Positions 1 to 9,141 of a stretch of DNA of 64,000 bases are shown here, piece after piece. Each line of letters starts with the position of its first letter. The stretch's first letter is position 1. Under the pieces are notes generated by a model. That model was given only the letters and a program-made list of their open reading frames with translations. It searched no databases and had not been told where the DNA came from. Source of the stretch: Catonia carolina (Eukaryota > Arthropoda > Insecta > Hemiptera > Achilidae); NCBI GenBank assembly GCA_035578175.1, contig JAQMRL010000008.1:92306541-92370540 (forward strand), in the 5' to 3' direction. Made by a program: the position numbers and the translations under genes.

Positions 1-273
1 TGGTGGCCCTTTCTCTCCAAGACCAACAAAAAACGTACTTCAGCATACCAGAACAAAGTCCTCCGTTGCATCACAAAGTTTCACTATCTTATCTCCAATC
101 GCATCGTACACGAACACCTTCTCTTCCCCTCTATGGAGGACTTTATTTACAATACCTCGAAACGGCTCCACGACGCCGGGAAAACTGACGGACCCCAGAT
201 CATTCAGGACTTGTACCGACGCCCACATCCGCCCGAAGTCTTTATGCCATTACCATTCCACGACTTTATCTAA
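1..273 (+). CDS. C-terminal end of a jockey-type LINE ORF2 (cut by window edge)
   Basis: Frame 1 stays open from the first base to a TAA at 271-273, giving 90 residues. The peptide contains YQNKVLRCIT followed by FIYNTSKRLHDAGK, the pattern found in the extreme C-terminus of jockey-clade ORF2 proteins after the reverse transcriptase domain. The intact LINE at 4500-7196 has an equivalent stretch (FQSKLLRQITDAP then YSRFKRKLDYHK), but the two sequences differ enough to be different families. The N-terminal part, with the endonuclease and RT, lies outside the window, so whether the whole element is intact cannot be judged. There is no catalytic residue in this part. Confidence 0.7.
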   Translation, partial: WWPFLSKTNKKRTSAYQNKVLRCITKFHYLISNRIVHEHLLFPSMEDFIYNTSKRLHDAGKTDGPQIIQDLYRRPHPPEVFMPLPFHDFI

Positions 274-920
274 ATTCCAGTATGACCCACTTATCAAAAT
301 TTTGAGTTGCCACATTTTTATTCCGCCCTGTATTCCTCTTATATACCCATGCCCCTTCATCTACTTGTATGACTCACGCCCCCCAGTTGGTAGTAGTCCC
401 CATGTTCCTATGCATAATCACTCCACTACGGTGAAAAGAGCCGCCATTTTAAATTATTAAACACTTAGAAAATAAAAGGCCGGTGATTATGCCAAACTCT
501 ACCCTTTTCGTCTCCCCTAAAATCATAAACTAACCCCTACCTAAAATTGTACCATTTGTCCACATTAAGTACGGTGCGTGCCTTCCCCTCCTCAAGGCAA
601 TAAAACTCCCACATAACTGAAAAAGGCCACTGAAAAACAAAAAAAAGAAAAGAGCCGCTCTTAAACCCACTTGTCCCTTAATATAAATTTTCATCCACGA
701 GTAACTTCTTAAAATACATTACCTCCTTTGAAGTCCCAGTCCCAATCCCGCAAGAGCCAGAATCCTATTTCCTAATTTTAAACTATAAAATTCCCCCTAA
801 ATTTCATGAGGTTGCAATTATTCGGTAAAATTGTTCCCCGAGCGACCAGGTGTTCCTTAACACGATGTCGCCATCATAGGGCTTCTCAGCCCTCTCAACC
901 AGGATTCAGGATTCAGGATT
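274..920 (+). other. Probable 3' untranslated region of the ORF2 fragment, then unassigned AT-rich DNA
   Basis: No open frame or recognisable repeat is seen. The first few hundred bases are C-rich on the + strand and probably belong to the 3' UTR of the preceding LINE. No clear poly(A) end was found. Three perfect ATTCAGG heptamers lie at 904-924, directly at the edge of the next repeat. Confidence 0.35.
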
Positions 921-1018
921 CAGGAAGGCAATATTGTAAACCACCTCACTCCTCGTTTTACTAAGTAAAACCTCTAGAGGTTCAAACCAGCCTTTCGGCT
1001 GTTGACCTAAACAACAAA
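921..1018 (-). repeat. Family A interspersed repeat, 5'-end fragment
   Basis: This is the reverse complement of the first ~100 bp of the family A consensus seen at 1434-1831. It ends with the family 5' terminus (TTGTTGTTTAGGTC read on the minus strand) and keeps the CCTCTAGAGG palindrome. Confidence 0.75.
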
Positions 1019-1433
1019 GAGCTTAAAACCCTAATGTAATTCTTTCTTTCCTTGTATAGGGTAAATTTAAGACCACGTGAGGTGACTACACGTTTCTGGA
1101 AGCTCTTTTTGCACCCAACTTTCTCAGCATTTATTCACTGTAGGATTTTCTCCTTTCTTTTGTCCACCCGGTTTCTATTTTTGGTCTTCATGGAAGCCCT
1201 TAAAATCCGTAATAATTACGTACTTGTTTGAATTTTGTTCGGTTTATTAAATTTTTTTAGATTTATTCAAGTTTTCTCAATATACTTTATAATTTTTTAA
1301 AGCATTTATCCACCTTAGGTCTACTGTGTAGTGTCTTAAAAATGTGTTTTGTCAACCGGTTGCCATCCATTTGATACAGGTGTCCGTGAAATTTTAGTTA
1401 TTATTTACTAACCGTTTCCATTAATCGGTCATT
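1019..1433. other. Unassigned AT-rich spacer
   Basis: No coding frame, tRNA-like box or inverted repeat was recognised here. Confidence 0.3.
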
Positions 1434-1831
1434 TGTTGTTGTTGTTTAGGTCATCAGCCAAAAGGCTGGTTTGAACCTCTAGAGGTTTTACTAAGTATAA
1501 CGAGGAGTGAGGTGGTTTACCATTGCCTTCCTCACTGAGTGGAAAAGTACGCTTATCAGCATGCCGGGCCCTCTGAAAAGCACATATTTTCCACTCTGCA
1601 AATGACACCTTCACTTCATTCACCACAGGGTCTGGCTGTATAATGAAATTCATTACTTTCAGAGGAGATAACACTGATTAGTGTCTTTTACACCTCTATC
1701 TCTTCTGTTCTTAAATGATTCAGTCATTTAATTGGTTGACCAAGTGATAAGAAACAGAACTATTTATTTTAGCCCTGCAACTAACAGATCGAGTATAAAT
1801 AATTTGACACTCCTTCTGTCTGTTATGGGTA
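1434..1831 (+). repeat. Family A interspersed repeat, near full length (~398 bp)
   Basis: This is a near-complete copy of a family with at least 13 copies or fragments in the window. It starts with a GTT-rich run, TTTAGGTCATCAGCC, then a hairpin region. The 3' end reads CTGTCTGTTATGGG. It has no coding capacity and no long terminal inverted repeats. A B-box-like GGTTTGAACC follows the 5' hairpin, but the matching A box is weak, so a pol III SINE origin is only possible. Other copies are diverged by substitutions and small gaps. Confidence 0.8.
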
Positions 1832-2273
1832 GAATCGGTCATTTATGTAATTTAATTCTTTTAGACAAATAGAAATGAAAAAAATAATTTTCTAATCATT
1901 CGCAAAAGTCAACGAAAGCAAAACACACCGGATTCATACTTCAGAAAAATGACAGCCCCTTCAGTAACTTTAAATAATATTATACTAGTACAAAAAAATA
2001 CAAAAGTAGAATACTTATCTAGATTATCGCCTCAAATGAAAACCTCACATACCTGTAACAAAAAAAGAAACAAACTTGAGCTAACGGTAAGTAAATTAGA
2101 CTGGTTAGTTGGAAAATATGAATCTTTGAAAAGCGAATCAAAAATTATTTTATATACGAGTAAATCACTTTTAAAATCCATTTGAACATATGGAATTCAA
2201 TTGCAGTTCAGCCCTTTAAATATAAACTGATCCAAACGTTTCCAATCAAGCTTTCGCCGGACAGTCTTATAAA
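1832..2273. other. Unassigned spacer between repeat A and duplicated segment X
   Basis: An open frame at 1949-2185 (78 aa, lysine-rich) matches nothing I recognise and has no supporting context. The stretch is absent from the second copy of the neighbouring duplication (3226-3434), so it is either an insertion here or a deletion there. Confidence 0.3.
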
Positions 2274-2442
2274 AGCCATTATGTACCAAAAACACCTATA
2301 TCTATGCTGATCTTAACATTACACTATCAGGAAATTAAGATGAAAACTCAATTTTAAACTAGGATCAAAAATTCGACCATCATTCGAACTTCCTGGCTGT
2401 AAATCTGCTCAATAATACAGATATCGGTTTTACAAGATTGAA
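2274..2442 (+). repeat. Duplicated segment X, copy 1
   Basis: This ~165 bp stretch recurs at 3233-3399 with few differences; shared words include ATGTACCAAAAACACC and ATTCGACCATCATTCGAA. Copy 1 is interrupted after AAGATTGAA by an RT relic, while copy 2 runs on uninterrupted. Confidence 0.85.
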
Positions 2443-2787
2443 TCGGTTTTGTGAAATGATATCGGTTTTACAAGATTGGTGGGTGGACAAAATAAGTAAT
2501 TTAGAGGTTCTTAGGCGAGTGGATGAAAAAAGAAGTATATGGAAGCATCTTACCAAAAGAAGGGATAGGCTAGTGGGGCATATCCTAAGACATCCAGGTA
2601 TTGGGCTATCAATAATGGAGGGTAACATTGAGGGAGTAAATTGTAGAGGGAGGCAAAGATTAGAATATATAAAGCAAATTACAAAAGATGTAGGGTGTTA
2701 CAGGTATGTAGATATGAAACGACTTGCGCAAGATAGAACAGGTTGGAGAACTGCATCAAACCAGTCGAGAGACTGATGACAAAAAAA
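2443..2787 (+). pseudogene. 3' end of a non-LTR retrotransposon ORF (RT C-terminal region)
   Basis: An open frame ending at 2776 encodes the C-terminal tail of an endonuclease/reverse transcriptase polyprotein common in arthropod genomes. Its hallmarks are WVDKISN, KRRDRLVGHILRHPGI, RGRQRLEYIKQI and WRTASNQSRD, followed at once by the stop and an A-rich end. The insert is flanked by AAGATTGAA at 2434-2442 and 2788-2796, which reads as a target-site duplication. It is therefore a 5'-truncated retrotransposition event. It lacks every catalytic motif. The frame is still open, which suggests a young insertion. Diverged relatives lie at 28632-29040, 31795-32090 and 50858-51023. Confidence 0.75.
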
Positions 2788-2828
2788 AAGATTGAATAAT
2801 GAAAAAGTGTATTAGATTTAAGTTATAT
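2788..2828 (+). repeat. Remainder of segment X copy 1
   Basis: AAGATTGAATAATG and the following ~30 bases match 3391-3434, completing segment X after the RT insertion. Confidence 0.75.
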
Positions 2829-3225
2829 TGTTGTTGTTTAGGTCAACAGCCGAAAGGCTGGTTTGAACCTCTAGAAGTTTTACTAATTAAAAGGAGGAAT
2901 GAGGTGGTTTACAATTGCCTTCCTCACAGAGTGGAAAAGTACACTTATCAGCATGCCGGGCCCTCTGAAAAGCACATATTTTCCACTATGTAAATGACAA
3001 CTTCACTTCATTCATCACAGGGTCTGGCTGTATAATGAAATTCATTACTTTCAGAAGAGATAACTCTGATTAGTGTCTTTTACACCTCTACCTCTTCTGT
3101 TCTTAAGTAGTCCAGTCATTTAATTGGCTGACCAAGTGATAAGAAACAAAACTATTTATTTTAGCCCTCCAACGAACAGATTGAGTGTAAATAATTTGAC
3201 ACTCCACCTGTCTGTTATGGGCAGA
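2829..3225 (+). repeat. Family A interspersed repeat, near full length
   Basis: Same boundaries and very similar sequence to 1434-1831. It is followed almost directly by the second copy of segment X, so A plus X looks like a tandem duplication unit. Confidence 0.8.
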
Positions 3226-3232
3226 AAAGTAG

Positions 3233-3434
3233 CTTTTATGTACCAAAAACACCTATATCTCTGCTGATCTTAACATTAAACTATCAGAAAATTAAGATGA
3301 AAACTCAATTTTACATTATGAAGAAACATTCGACCATCATTCGAATTTCCTGGCTCTAAATCTGCTCAATAATACAGATATCGGTTTTACAAGATTGAAT
3401 AATGAAAAAGTGTATTAGATTTAAGTTATATTAA
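3233..3434 (+). repeat. Duplicated segment X, copy 2 (uninterrupted)
   Basis: It matches 2274-2442 joined to 2788-2828, without the RT relic. It therefore serves as the empty-site version of that insertion. Confidence 0.85.
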
Positions 3435-4316
3435 CAAACACAATCACCGTTTTAAAATATGTCTTCCTATAAAAATCCTATAAAATTTTCATTAACGGAA
3501 GAAAATATAAGCAAATAACTGTCTTTTTTTAATTAACTGTTCAATTTTATGCGAACAGATTTTAGTATTGCTGACTTGAAAAAATTCACAAAAGGTCATG
3601 TAGATTTCGGTGGAAAAATATTTTAACATTTAAACCTAGGTTCGTCCGGGATCTAGGTATAATAAATAATATACAGACCTTTCTTTAAACTGTATAATAA
3701 TTATTTATTGACAAAATTAATAATTATAATTAATGATTAAACTCAGACTACTAACAAATATAATTAGATTACTTCAATTAAATTAATTAGAAAACTTAAC
3801 TTTAACCAAAACTTAGCTTTAACTAAATTTAAATATAATTAAGAAACTGCCACTTAACAAACAAAAAAATGTTTTACCTGTCCTTAACCATTTGCTACCC
3901 CCTTTACATATACGCACTATTAACGTAATTTAGAACCGCTTCCTTAATGATCGACAACACTAATTCCATTCACAGCCCGATTACTGACTGACTAACTAAA
4001 AGGTGTAAACTGTTTTTTATACCTGCAATCTGATAGTTTTTCCATACAGTTAGACTCTTAAAACGTTTTCTCTATTTTACTTGAACATAGTATACCTCAG
4101 CCGTCCTTACTTTGCTCCTACTGTCAACAAACCAAAGCCAGCCATTACACGGTGTACGCTAGGGTCCACGATGCGGGACAATTCGATGTCATAAGCGAAT
4201 GGTAGCACATTAAAACGATGACATGTTCTTTGTCAAAAATGTGGAGAGAGATTTATGGGCTTGGATTCGTCACCATCGAATTAAATTGTGAAATAACGAG
4301 TGACAATACTAATACT
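3435..4316. other. Unassigned AT-rich DNA
   Basis: Strongly AT-rich with many short homopolymers. I see no gene, repeat family or structured element. Confidence 0.3.
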
Positions 4317-4346
4317 AGATAACAGATTTTTTTTTTTTTTTTTTTT

Positions 4347-4499
4347 AACTTAGTTTATTTATTCACAACTGTACAAAATACAACCAGTGAATGTGATGTT
4401 ATTAACAAAAACAAAAATGGCGTTAAGACATTAAGGAGACCGCCACTCAATAGTGCCACTCCAACGGTGGATTAATCTTGGATAATAAATTGATAGAAT
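4347..4499 (-). other. LINE 3' UTR with poly(A) signal
   Basis: This lies between the ORF2 stop and the poly(A) tract. Two overlapping AATAAA hexamers (as TTTATT on + at 4354-4359 and 4358-4363) lie within ~15 nt of the A-tail, where cleavage and polyadenylation signals are expected. Confidence 0.7.
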
Positions 4500-7196
4500 T
4501 TACATCTGCACTATGATATCTCTACTCCATCGTCGTTTCAGTCTGCTTTGCGGATTTCCGGGTAAGTTTGGGGATGCCAGCGTTCTAATGAGATGATTTT
4601 TATGATAATCAAGTTTGCGTTTGAACCGAGAATAGATGTGATAAAATGTGTCGTTAATGTATGGAACATGTAAATCGTTGTGCAATGTGTGATTAGTAAC
4701 GCAAAAGGGTGCGTCAGTTATTTGTCTAAGCAATTTGGATTGAAATCGTTGAATTCGTTGTAGAGTTGAATGTTTTGCTGCGCCGTAAATTTGGCCACCA
4801 TAAGTCCAAATCGGTTTCAGAAAAGATTTGTATACTTGTAGTTTTAAATGAAGTGGAAGTTTTGATCGTCGCGATATCAAGGAAAATAGTTGTTTTCGTC
4901 TGTTATCCAGAGTCTGCCGTTTTATTTGAACGTGTCTATTCCAGGTCAAGCGTCTGTCAATGTACAGGCCAAGATATCGAATTGAATCGGTTTGTGGAAG
5001 CGGTTGACCGCGCAAGAAAACAGCGGGACATCTTTTTTTCATGAGAATACTCTGCATTGTTTTTGTAGCATTCACCTTTATACGCCAATTATTAAACCAT
5101 GTGTCAAGAATGTTCACATGGTGTTGTAAATTTTGAGTAGTTTCAATGCAACTTTTTGAAGCTGCTAAAATGACAGTATCATCTGCGTATGTGGCTATTG
5201 TAGTTATTCTGGTAGTAGGCATGTCAGAAGTGTAAATGTTGTAGAGGAGAGGTGCAAGGATAGATCCCTGAGGAACTCCTGCAAGAATTCTGTAATAAGC
5301 AGACCTTGCATTACCTTGAGAGACACAAAAATATCGATCTGTGAGAAAGGACCTTAATATGAGATAGTACGTGAAAGGCAAAAAGCGAAGTTTAGATAAT
5401 AACCCCTCAATCCATACTCGATCAAAAGCTTGACTAATATCAAGAAATATTCCACTAGCGTAATGTTTTCTTTCTAAGGCAGAGGCAAGGAAATCTACAA
5501 CCCTGTGAAGCTGATGAATAGTTGAGTGCTCTGATCTAAACCCAAACTGATGTGATGGTAGTATATTCAGGTTTTCTACAATCGGTAAAATCCTGGCGAA
5601 AAGTAGTTTCTCAAAAATTTTAGAACATAGAGGAAGTAGACTTATAGGACGATATGAAGCTACGTTTCCTGGAGGTTTATCAGGCTTATGAATCATTTTA
5701 ATAACAGAAGATTTCCACTGAATTGGAATTTTGGTGGTTGGTAATATTGCGTTAAAGATGAAGGTCAAACATAATATACCTTTTCTAGGGAGTTCTTGAA
5801 GAACCTCAGCAGTTATGAGGTCGTAGCCCGGGGATTTGCGTTTAGGGAGGTGCTTAATAAGATTAAAGACTTCAGATGGCTTAAACGGGTTAGGGGGAAG
5901 GGAAAGTTGTAAGGGATTTGATATCAAACGATCAATTTCAGAGACGAAGAGAGGGTTCTGAACATCCGGATGAGGTTGGAAAACTTGAGACAGATGAAAA
6001 GCAAATTCAGAGGCTTTACTTTCATCAGAGATCACCCAACTACCATCGCTACGTCGAAGAGGAGGAGAAGGAGTGTGATACTTTAGTATCCGTCTAGTTT
6101 TGGACCATAACGATCCATCTTTAACAGTAAGAGAACTAATACTTGACTCAAACGTATGTTGCTTGAATTCACGTATAAGCCTCTTCAACTCATTGTTTAA
6201 CCTATTATAAGTAATCTTGTCAGCAGGTCGTCTAGAAACTTGCCAGACTTTTCTAGCGCGTCGTTTGTCTCGTATCAGATTACGGATATAGATTGGGTAA
6301 CAAGGGACGTTATGCGGTCTTGGTTGTATTGAATCGCAAGCTGACCAAGCGGCTTGTTGCACGGTAGAGACAAAATGCTCAACAGCCATTTCAATGTCTT
6401 CAGAAGTTTTTAAGGGTACTCGTAAATTTATCTTATCGTCGAAGTAATTACGAAAAGTGTGCCAATTAACGACTCCACGGGTAAGTGATGGGGGAGAAGG
6501 TCGAATAAGAGGTATTAAACTTAGCGTCAAAAGAATACTGGAATGGTCCGATGAAAGTTCGTCGGCAAACTCTATTCTTGAAAAATTGTTAATATTTTTT
6601 GTAACAAAAAAGTCAAGAAGGTCCGGTTGTTTATTTATAGAAGTCGGCCAGTATGTAAACCCAGGAGGAGCAATGAAAGAATAGTTATTGGAAAGAAGAC
6701 AGGAATACAAGTTACGACCTTTGGGATTATTGAGACGAGAGCCCCAGTGGTGGTGTTTTGAATTGAAATCACCTCCTGCCACAAACTTAGGGCCAAGAGA
6801 TTGAAAGAATGAAGTAAATGTTTGAGCCGAAACTGAAAATCGAGGAGGACAATACACTGCAGCTAGTGTGATGGGAAAGTTATTCGACAAAAGCGATATA
6901 GCTGTAGCTTGGAGAAAATTTTGTTGATCCAAAGGGCAAAGATAATGCAACAGATTCGAACGAACAAGAACAGCGGTACCACCGTGGGCTGTTCCGTCCG
7001 GGTGATCGGAACGATATGTTGTATAATTAGGGACGAAGAAGGTGTGTTTTGCTGTTAAATGAGTCTCACAAAGCAATGCAACGTCTACTCGACGAGTATT
7101 AAGAGTAAATTCCAGTAAACTTTTATGCTGCAATATACCGTTACTATTCCAAAGGAGGACAAGAAGAGAATCAGAAGAATTAGGGTTTTGGGCCAT
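4500..7196 (-). CDS. Jockey-type LINE ORF2: AP endonuclease and reverse transcriptase
   Basis: This 898-residue protein would nick target DNA and reverse-transcribe the element RNA at the nick. Residues ~10-225 form the apurinic-like endonuclease: WNSNG (16-20), LCETH with E44, GGDFNSKHHHWG with D143 and N145, PDLLDFF (191-197) and SDHSS with H218. The reverse transcriptase spans ~430-760: YRPISLLP (515-522), QFGFRSEHS (550-558), FLDISQAFD with D586, GVPQGS (640-645), YADD (670-673) and YLGLYID. The C-terminal ~140 residues hold the usual basic tail, and no RNase H follows, as in jockey. All catalytic residues are present and there is no frameshift. The ATG overlaps the end of ORF1 by 17 nt (7180-7196), so translation probably depends on termination-reinitiation after ORF1. 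The start was chosen because it is the first ATG in the frame near the ORF1 stop. Confidence 0.93.
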   Translation of the reverse strand: MAQNPNSSDSLLVLLWNSNGILQHKSLLEFTLNTRRVDVALLCETHLTAKHTFFVPNYTTYRSDHPDGTAHGGTAVLVRSNLLHYLCPLDQQNFLQATAISLLSNNFPITLAAVYCPPRFSVSAQTFTSFFQSLGPKFVAGGDFNSKHHHWGSRLNNPKGRNLYSCLLSNNYSFIAPPGFTYWPTSINKQPDLLDFFVTKNINNFSRIEFADELSSDHSSILLTLSLIPLIRPSPPSLTRGVVNWHTFRNYFDDKINLRVPLKTSEDIEMAVEHFVSTVQQAAWSACDSIQPRPHNVPCYPIYIRNLIRDKRRARKVWQVSRRPADKITYNRLNNELKRLIREFKQHTFESSISSLTVKDGSLWSKTRRILKYHTPSPPLRRSDGSWVISDESKASEFAFHLSQVFQPHPDVQNPLFVSEIDRLISNPLQLSLPPNPFKPSEVFNLIKHLPKRKSPGYDLITAEVLQELPRKGILCLTFIFNAILPTTKIPIQWKSSVIKMIHKPDKPPGNVASYRPISLLPLCSKIFEKLLFARILPIVENLNILPSHQFGFRSEHSTIHQLHRVVDFLASALERKHYASGIFLDISQAFDRVWIEGLLSKLRFLPFTYYLILRSFLTDRYFCVSQGNARSAYYRILAGVPQGSILAPLLYNIYTSDMPTTRITTIATYADDTVILAASKSCIETTQNLQHHVNILDTWFNNWRIKVNATKTMQSILMKKRCPAVFLRGQPLPQTDSIRYLGLYIDRRLTWNRHVQIKRQTLDNRRKQLFSLISRRSKLPLHLKLQVYKSFLKPIWTYGGQIYGAAKHSTLQRIQRFQSKLLRQITDAPFCVTNHTLHNDLHVPYINDTFYHIYSRFKRKLDYHKNHLIRTLASPNLPGNPQSRLKRRWSRDIIVQM

Positions 7197-8463
7197 AAGT
7201 GTTCAGTAAGACTTGTGTCAGTTGTGTCATTAGAGATATCAAAGGCATGATGACATTTTTTATATCTGTTAAAAATGATTGCATTATATTATTTAAATTA
7301 ACGGAATGGTCTACTATTTGGCGGTCTCCTTTTACAGCTGAAACATAAGAACGAGAATTAGAATAACAAACATAAGATTTAGAATTATTTGTATCGTTTT
7401 TGCGTTCATTTGAAGAAATAGGTTCAGAAATGGTTTTGGTTTCTTGCTCACTCACTCGTCGGCTAACTGCTGGGATTTTCGGGAACATGTTCATGTCATC
7501 AGGCTTAAAATTTACTCCATTATTATGTGTCTCTGGTGAAGGTCTCTCAGTGCTGGTAGTCGACTGGCGTTTCCGCTGATTTTGTAACTCTTGATACACA
7601 GTGCAACCTCTGTAATTTGCCGTGTGCTGTTGTTTGCACAGAGCGCAAGTAGGAGCTGAATCTCTACTCTTTTTACAGTCAGTCGAGAGATGGGGCCCGG
7701 AGCATTTAACGCAACGCGCTGGCCGGTTGCAGTATGCTTTGGTGTGGTTGAAGCGCTGGCATCTGGTACACTGTACCACGTTTCTATGCCGACGTACTTC
7801 TTCTACACGAACGATGGTGTGCAATAATGAATTAATTTTATATATCTCATCAATGTTACCGTTTTTAGGATCTATATCAATAAAAAATAATGGTAAAGTA
7901 GTCTTATCCCTAGAAATGACATTCGTCACGTTTACTACATTAAAATTCAGTAATGAAAGTTCATTTTTAATTAATTCTGGCGAGGTAGTACAGTGTAAGC
8001 CACGCATAACTACTCTGTGCGGACGATCTTGTGGTAACTGATAAGTGTGAAATTCAGTGTTTTGTAACTTGAAAGCATGGACCAGTGTCCTATACAAAGA
8101 TGGCGTACTAGGATATATAACAACATTTTCAGTTGTTGATTTTAATTTAAAATCCTGATTCACAGCGATAGATTTAATTGAATTAATTAAATTTTCGTAG
8201 TTACAAACATTCGAAATAACAATGGGCGGCGGACGTTTTTCAATCAGCTGATCACTGCCACTTACATCTTGTGACAGTACACCGAATCGATTCTGCAACT
8301 GAATGTCGTCTGCTGGCGGCTGCCGACGTAATTTACGCGGGTCTCTTGCGTTCGGTGACGATGAACGCTTCTTACCGACCGTTGTAAATTCGGCGGCGAT
8401 ATCAAGATGGCCTTGATCAGTCGGGTTTGTTTCCAGATCACATGGCGAAATTAAATCATCCAT
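7180..8463 (-). CDS. Jockey-type LINE ORF1: zinc-knuckle RNA-binding protein
   Basis: The frame is open from an ATG at 8533-8535, but I prefer the second ATG at 8461-8463 (427 aa), because the extra 24 residues are hydrophobic and atypical while the protein from MDDLISPC looks like a normal start. The product should coat element RNA as a Gag-like ribonucleoprotein. Counting from the upstream ATG, a PRE_C2HC-like region (about 135-250, including VVMRGLH) is followed by three zinc knuckles: C256/C259/H264/C269, C275/C278/H282/C287 and C297/C300/H304/C311. A low-complexity serine/threonine-rich stretch and a short SYVSAVKG motif follow, like the A-V-G motif in related Gag tails. The last codons overlap the ORF2 start. 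No disabling change is visible. Confidence 0.88.
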   Translation of the reverse strand: MDDLISPCDLETNPTDQGHLDIAAEFTTVGKKRSSSPNARDPRKLRRQPPADDIQLQNRFGVLSQDVSGSDQLIEKRPPPIVISNVCNYENLINSIKSIAVNQDFKLKSTTENVVIYPSTPSLYRTLVHAFKLQNTEFHTYQLPQDRPHRVVMRGLHCTTSPELIKNELSLLNFNVVNVTNVISRDKTTLPLFFIDIDPKNGNIDEIYKINSLLHTIVRVEEVRRHRNVVQCTRCQRFNHTKAYCNRPARCVKCSGPHLSTDCKKSRDSAPTCALCKQQHTANYRGCTVYQELQNQRKRQSTTSTERPSPETHNNGVNFKPDDMNMFPKIPAVSRRVSEQETKTISEPISSNERKNDTNNSKSYVCYSNSRSYVSAVKGDRQIVDHSVNLNNIMQSFLTDIKNVIMPLISLMTQLTQVLLNTYGPKP

Positions 8464-8660
8464 ATTGAGGTTATTTTTTATTTCAAATTCGTTACAAAAT
8501 AAAAAAGTTCGGACAAAACAATAAATAAAGTTCACTCACCAACAAACAAACAAGTACCTTCCCGCACTAATAATTATCACATAGTTTAAATAAAAAAAAA
8601 AAAAAACCATGCAAACTTTTTATAATAAACTCACAACAATCAGACTGAAGTGCACTGGTC
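8464..8660 (-). promoter_or_regulatory. LINE 5' UTR, presumed internal pol II promoter
   Basis: The 197 nt between the mapped 5' end and the preferred ORF1 ATG begin GACCAGTGCACTTCAGTC on the minus strand. TCAGTC is close to the arthropod initiator TCAGT, about 13 nt from the 5' end. Jockey elements carry internal, TATA-less promoters that start transcription at their first base, which fits. An A-rich run lies at about 8591-8605. Confidence 0.45.
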
Positions 8661-8670
8661 AGATAACAGA

Positions 8671-8944
8671 TCATTAAAATTAAAATGTTTCTTTTAACGT
8701 TCTTTTGTTTCGTCATACAGATCAGAGGTAATACGTACATATATATAACTTGTAACCACTTATATTTATGAAAACAAATGGAAATAAAGTAGACTACACC
8801 GTTTTTATAAATTTATTGTTCAGTACTTAAAACATCAGTCATGATATGATTAACAGGTTGATATGAGTGAACATTTTTATTTATAAAAATACTAAAACAC
8901 TTTTAAAAGTATTTTGTAATTACTTTTTAATCAGCGTGTACACA
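8671..8944. other. Unassigned AT-rich spacer
   Basis: Nothing recognisable lies between the LINE target-site duplication and the next repeat. Confidence 0.3.
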
Positions 8945-9080
8945 TTTTTACTTTCTCTTGCCTATATGAATATATAGGAAGGAAAGTATTGTTTTCATGT
9001 CGATTTTTCGAAATCGAGTTTTCACCGGATCTATACGTTTTCAGACCCCCTGAACCCAAAAAACATGTTTTTAGCGATTG

Positions 9081-9141
<61 letters not shown>

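Larger units (their letters stand above)
4317..8670 (-). mobile_element. Full-length jockey-clade LINE with 10 bp target-site duplication
   Basis: The element occupies 4327-8660 (4,334 bp) on the minus strand. AGATAACAGA stands on both sides (4317-4326 and 8661-8670) and is read as the target-site duplication. On the element's own strand the order is 5' UTR (8660 down to 8464), ORF1, ORF2, a ~150 bp 3' UTR with overlapping AATAAA signals at 4354-4363, and a pure 20-nt poly(A) (T-run at 4327-4346). Both ORFs are open from end to end, there is no RNase H domain, and ORF1 carries zinc knuckles; together these fit the jockey clade. The exact duplication, intact frames and clean tail indicate a recent insertion that could still be mobile. 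Confidence 0.9.

Noticed and set aside
4766..5044. 92 aa + strand frame opposite ORF2
   Set aside because: Shadow of LINE ORF2.
7622..8041. 139 aa + strand frame opposite ORF1
   Set aside because: It is a shadow of the intact LINE ORF1 on the minus strand, with no domain of its own.
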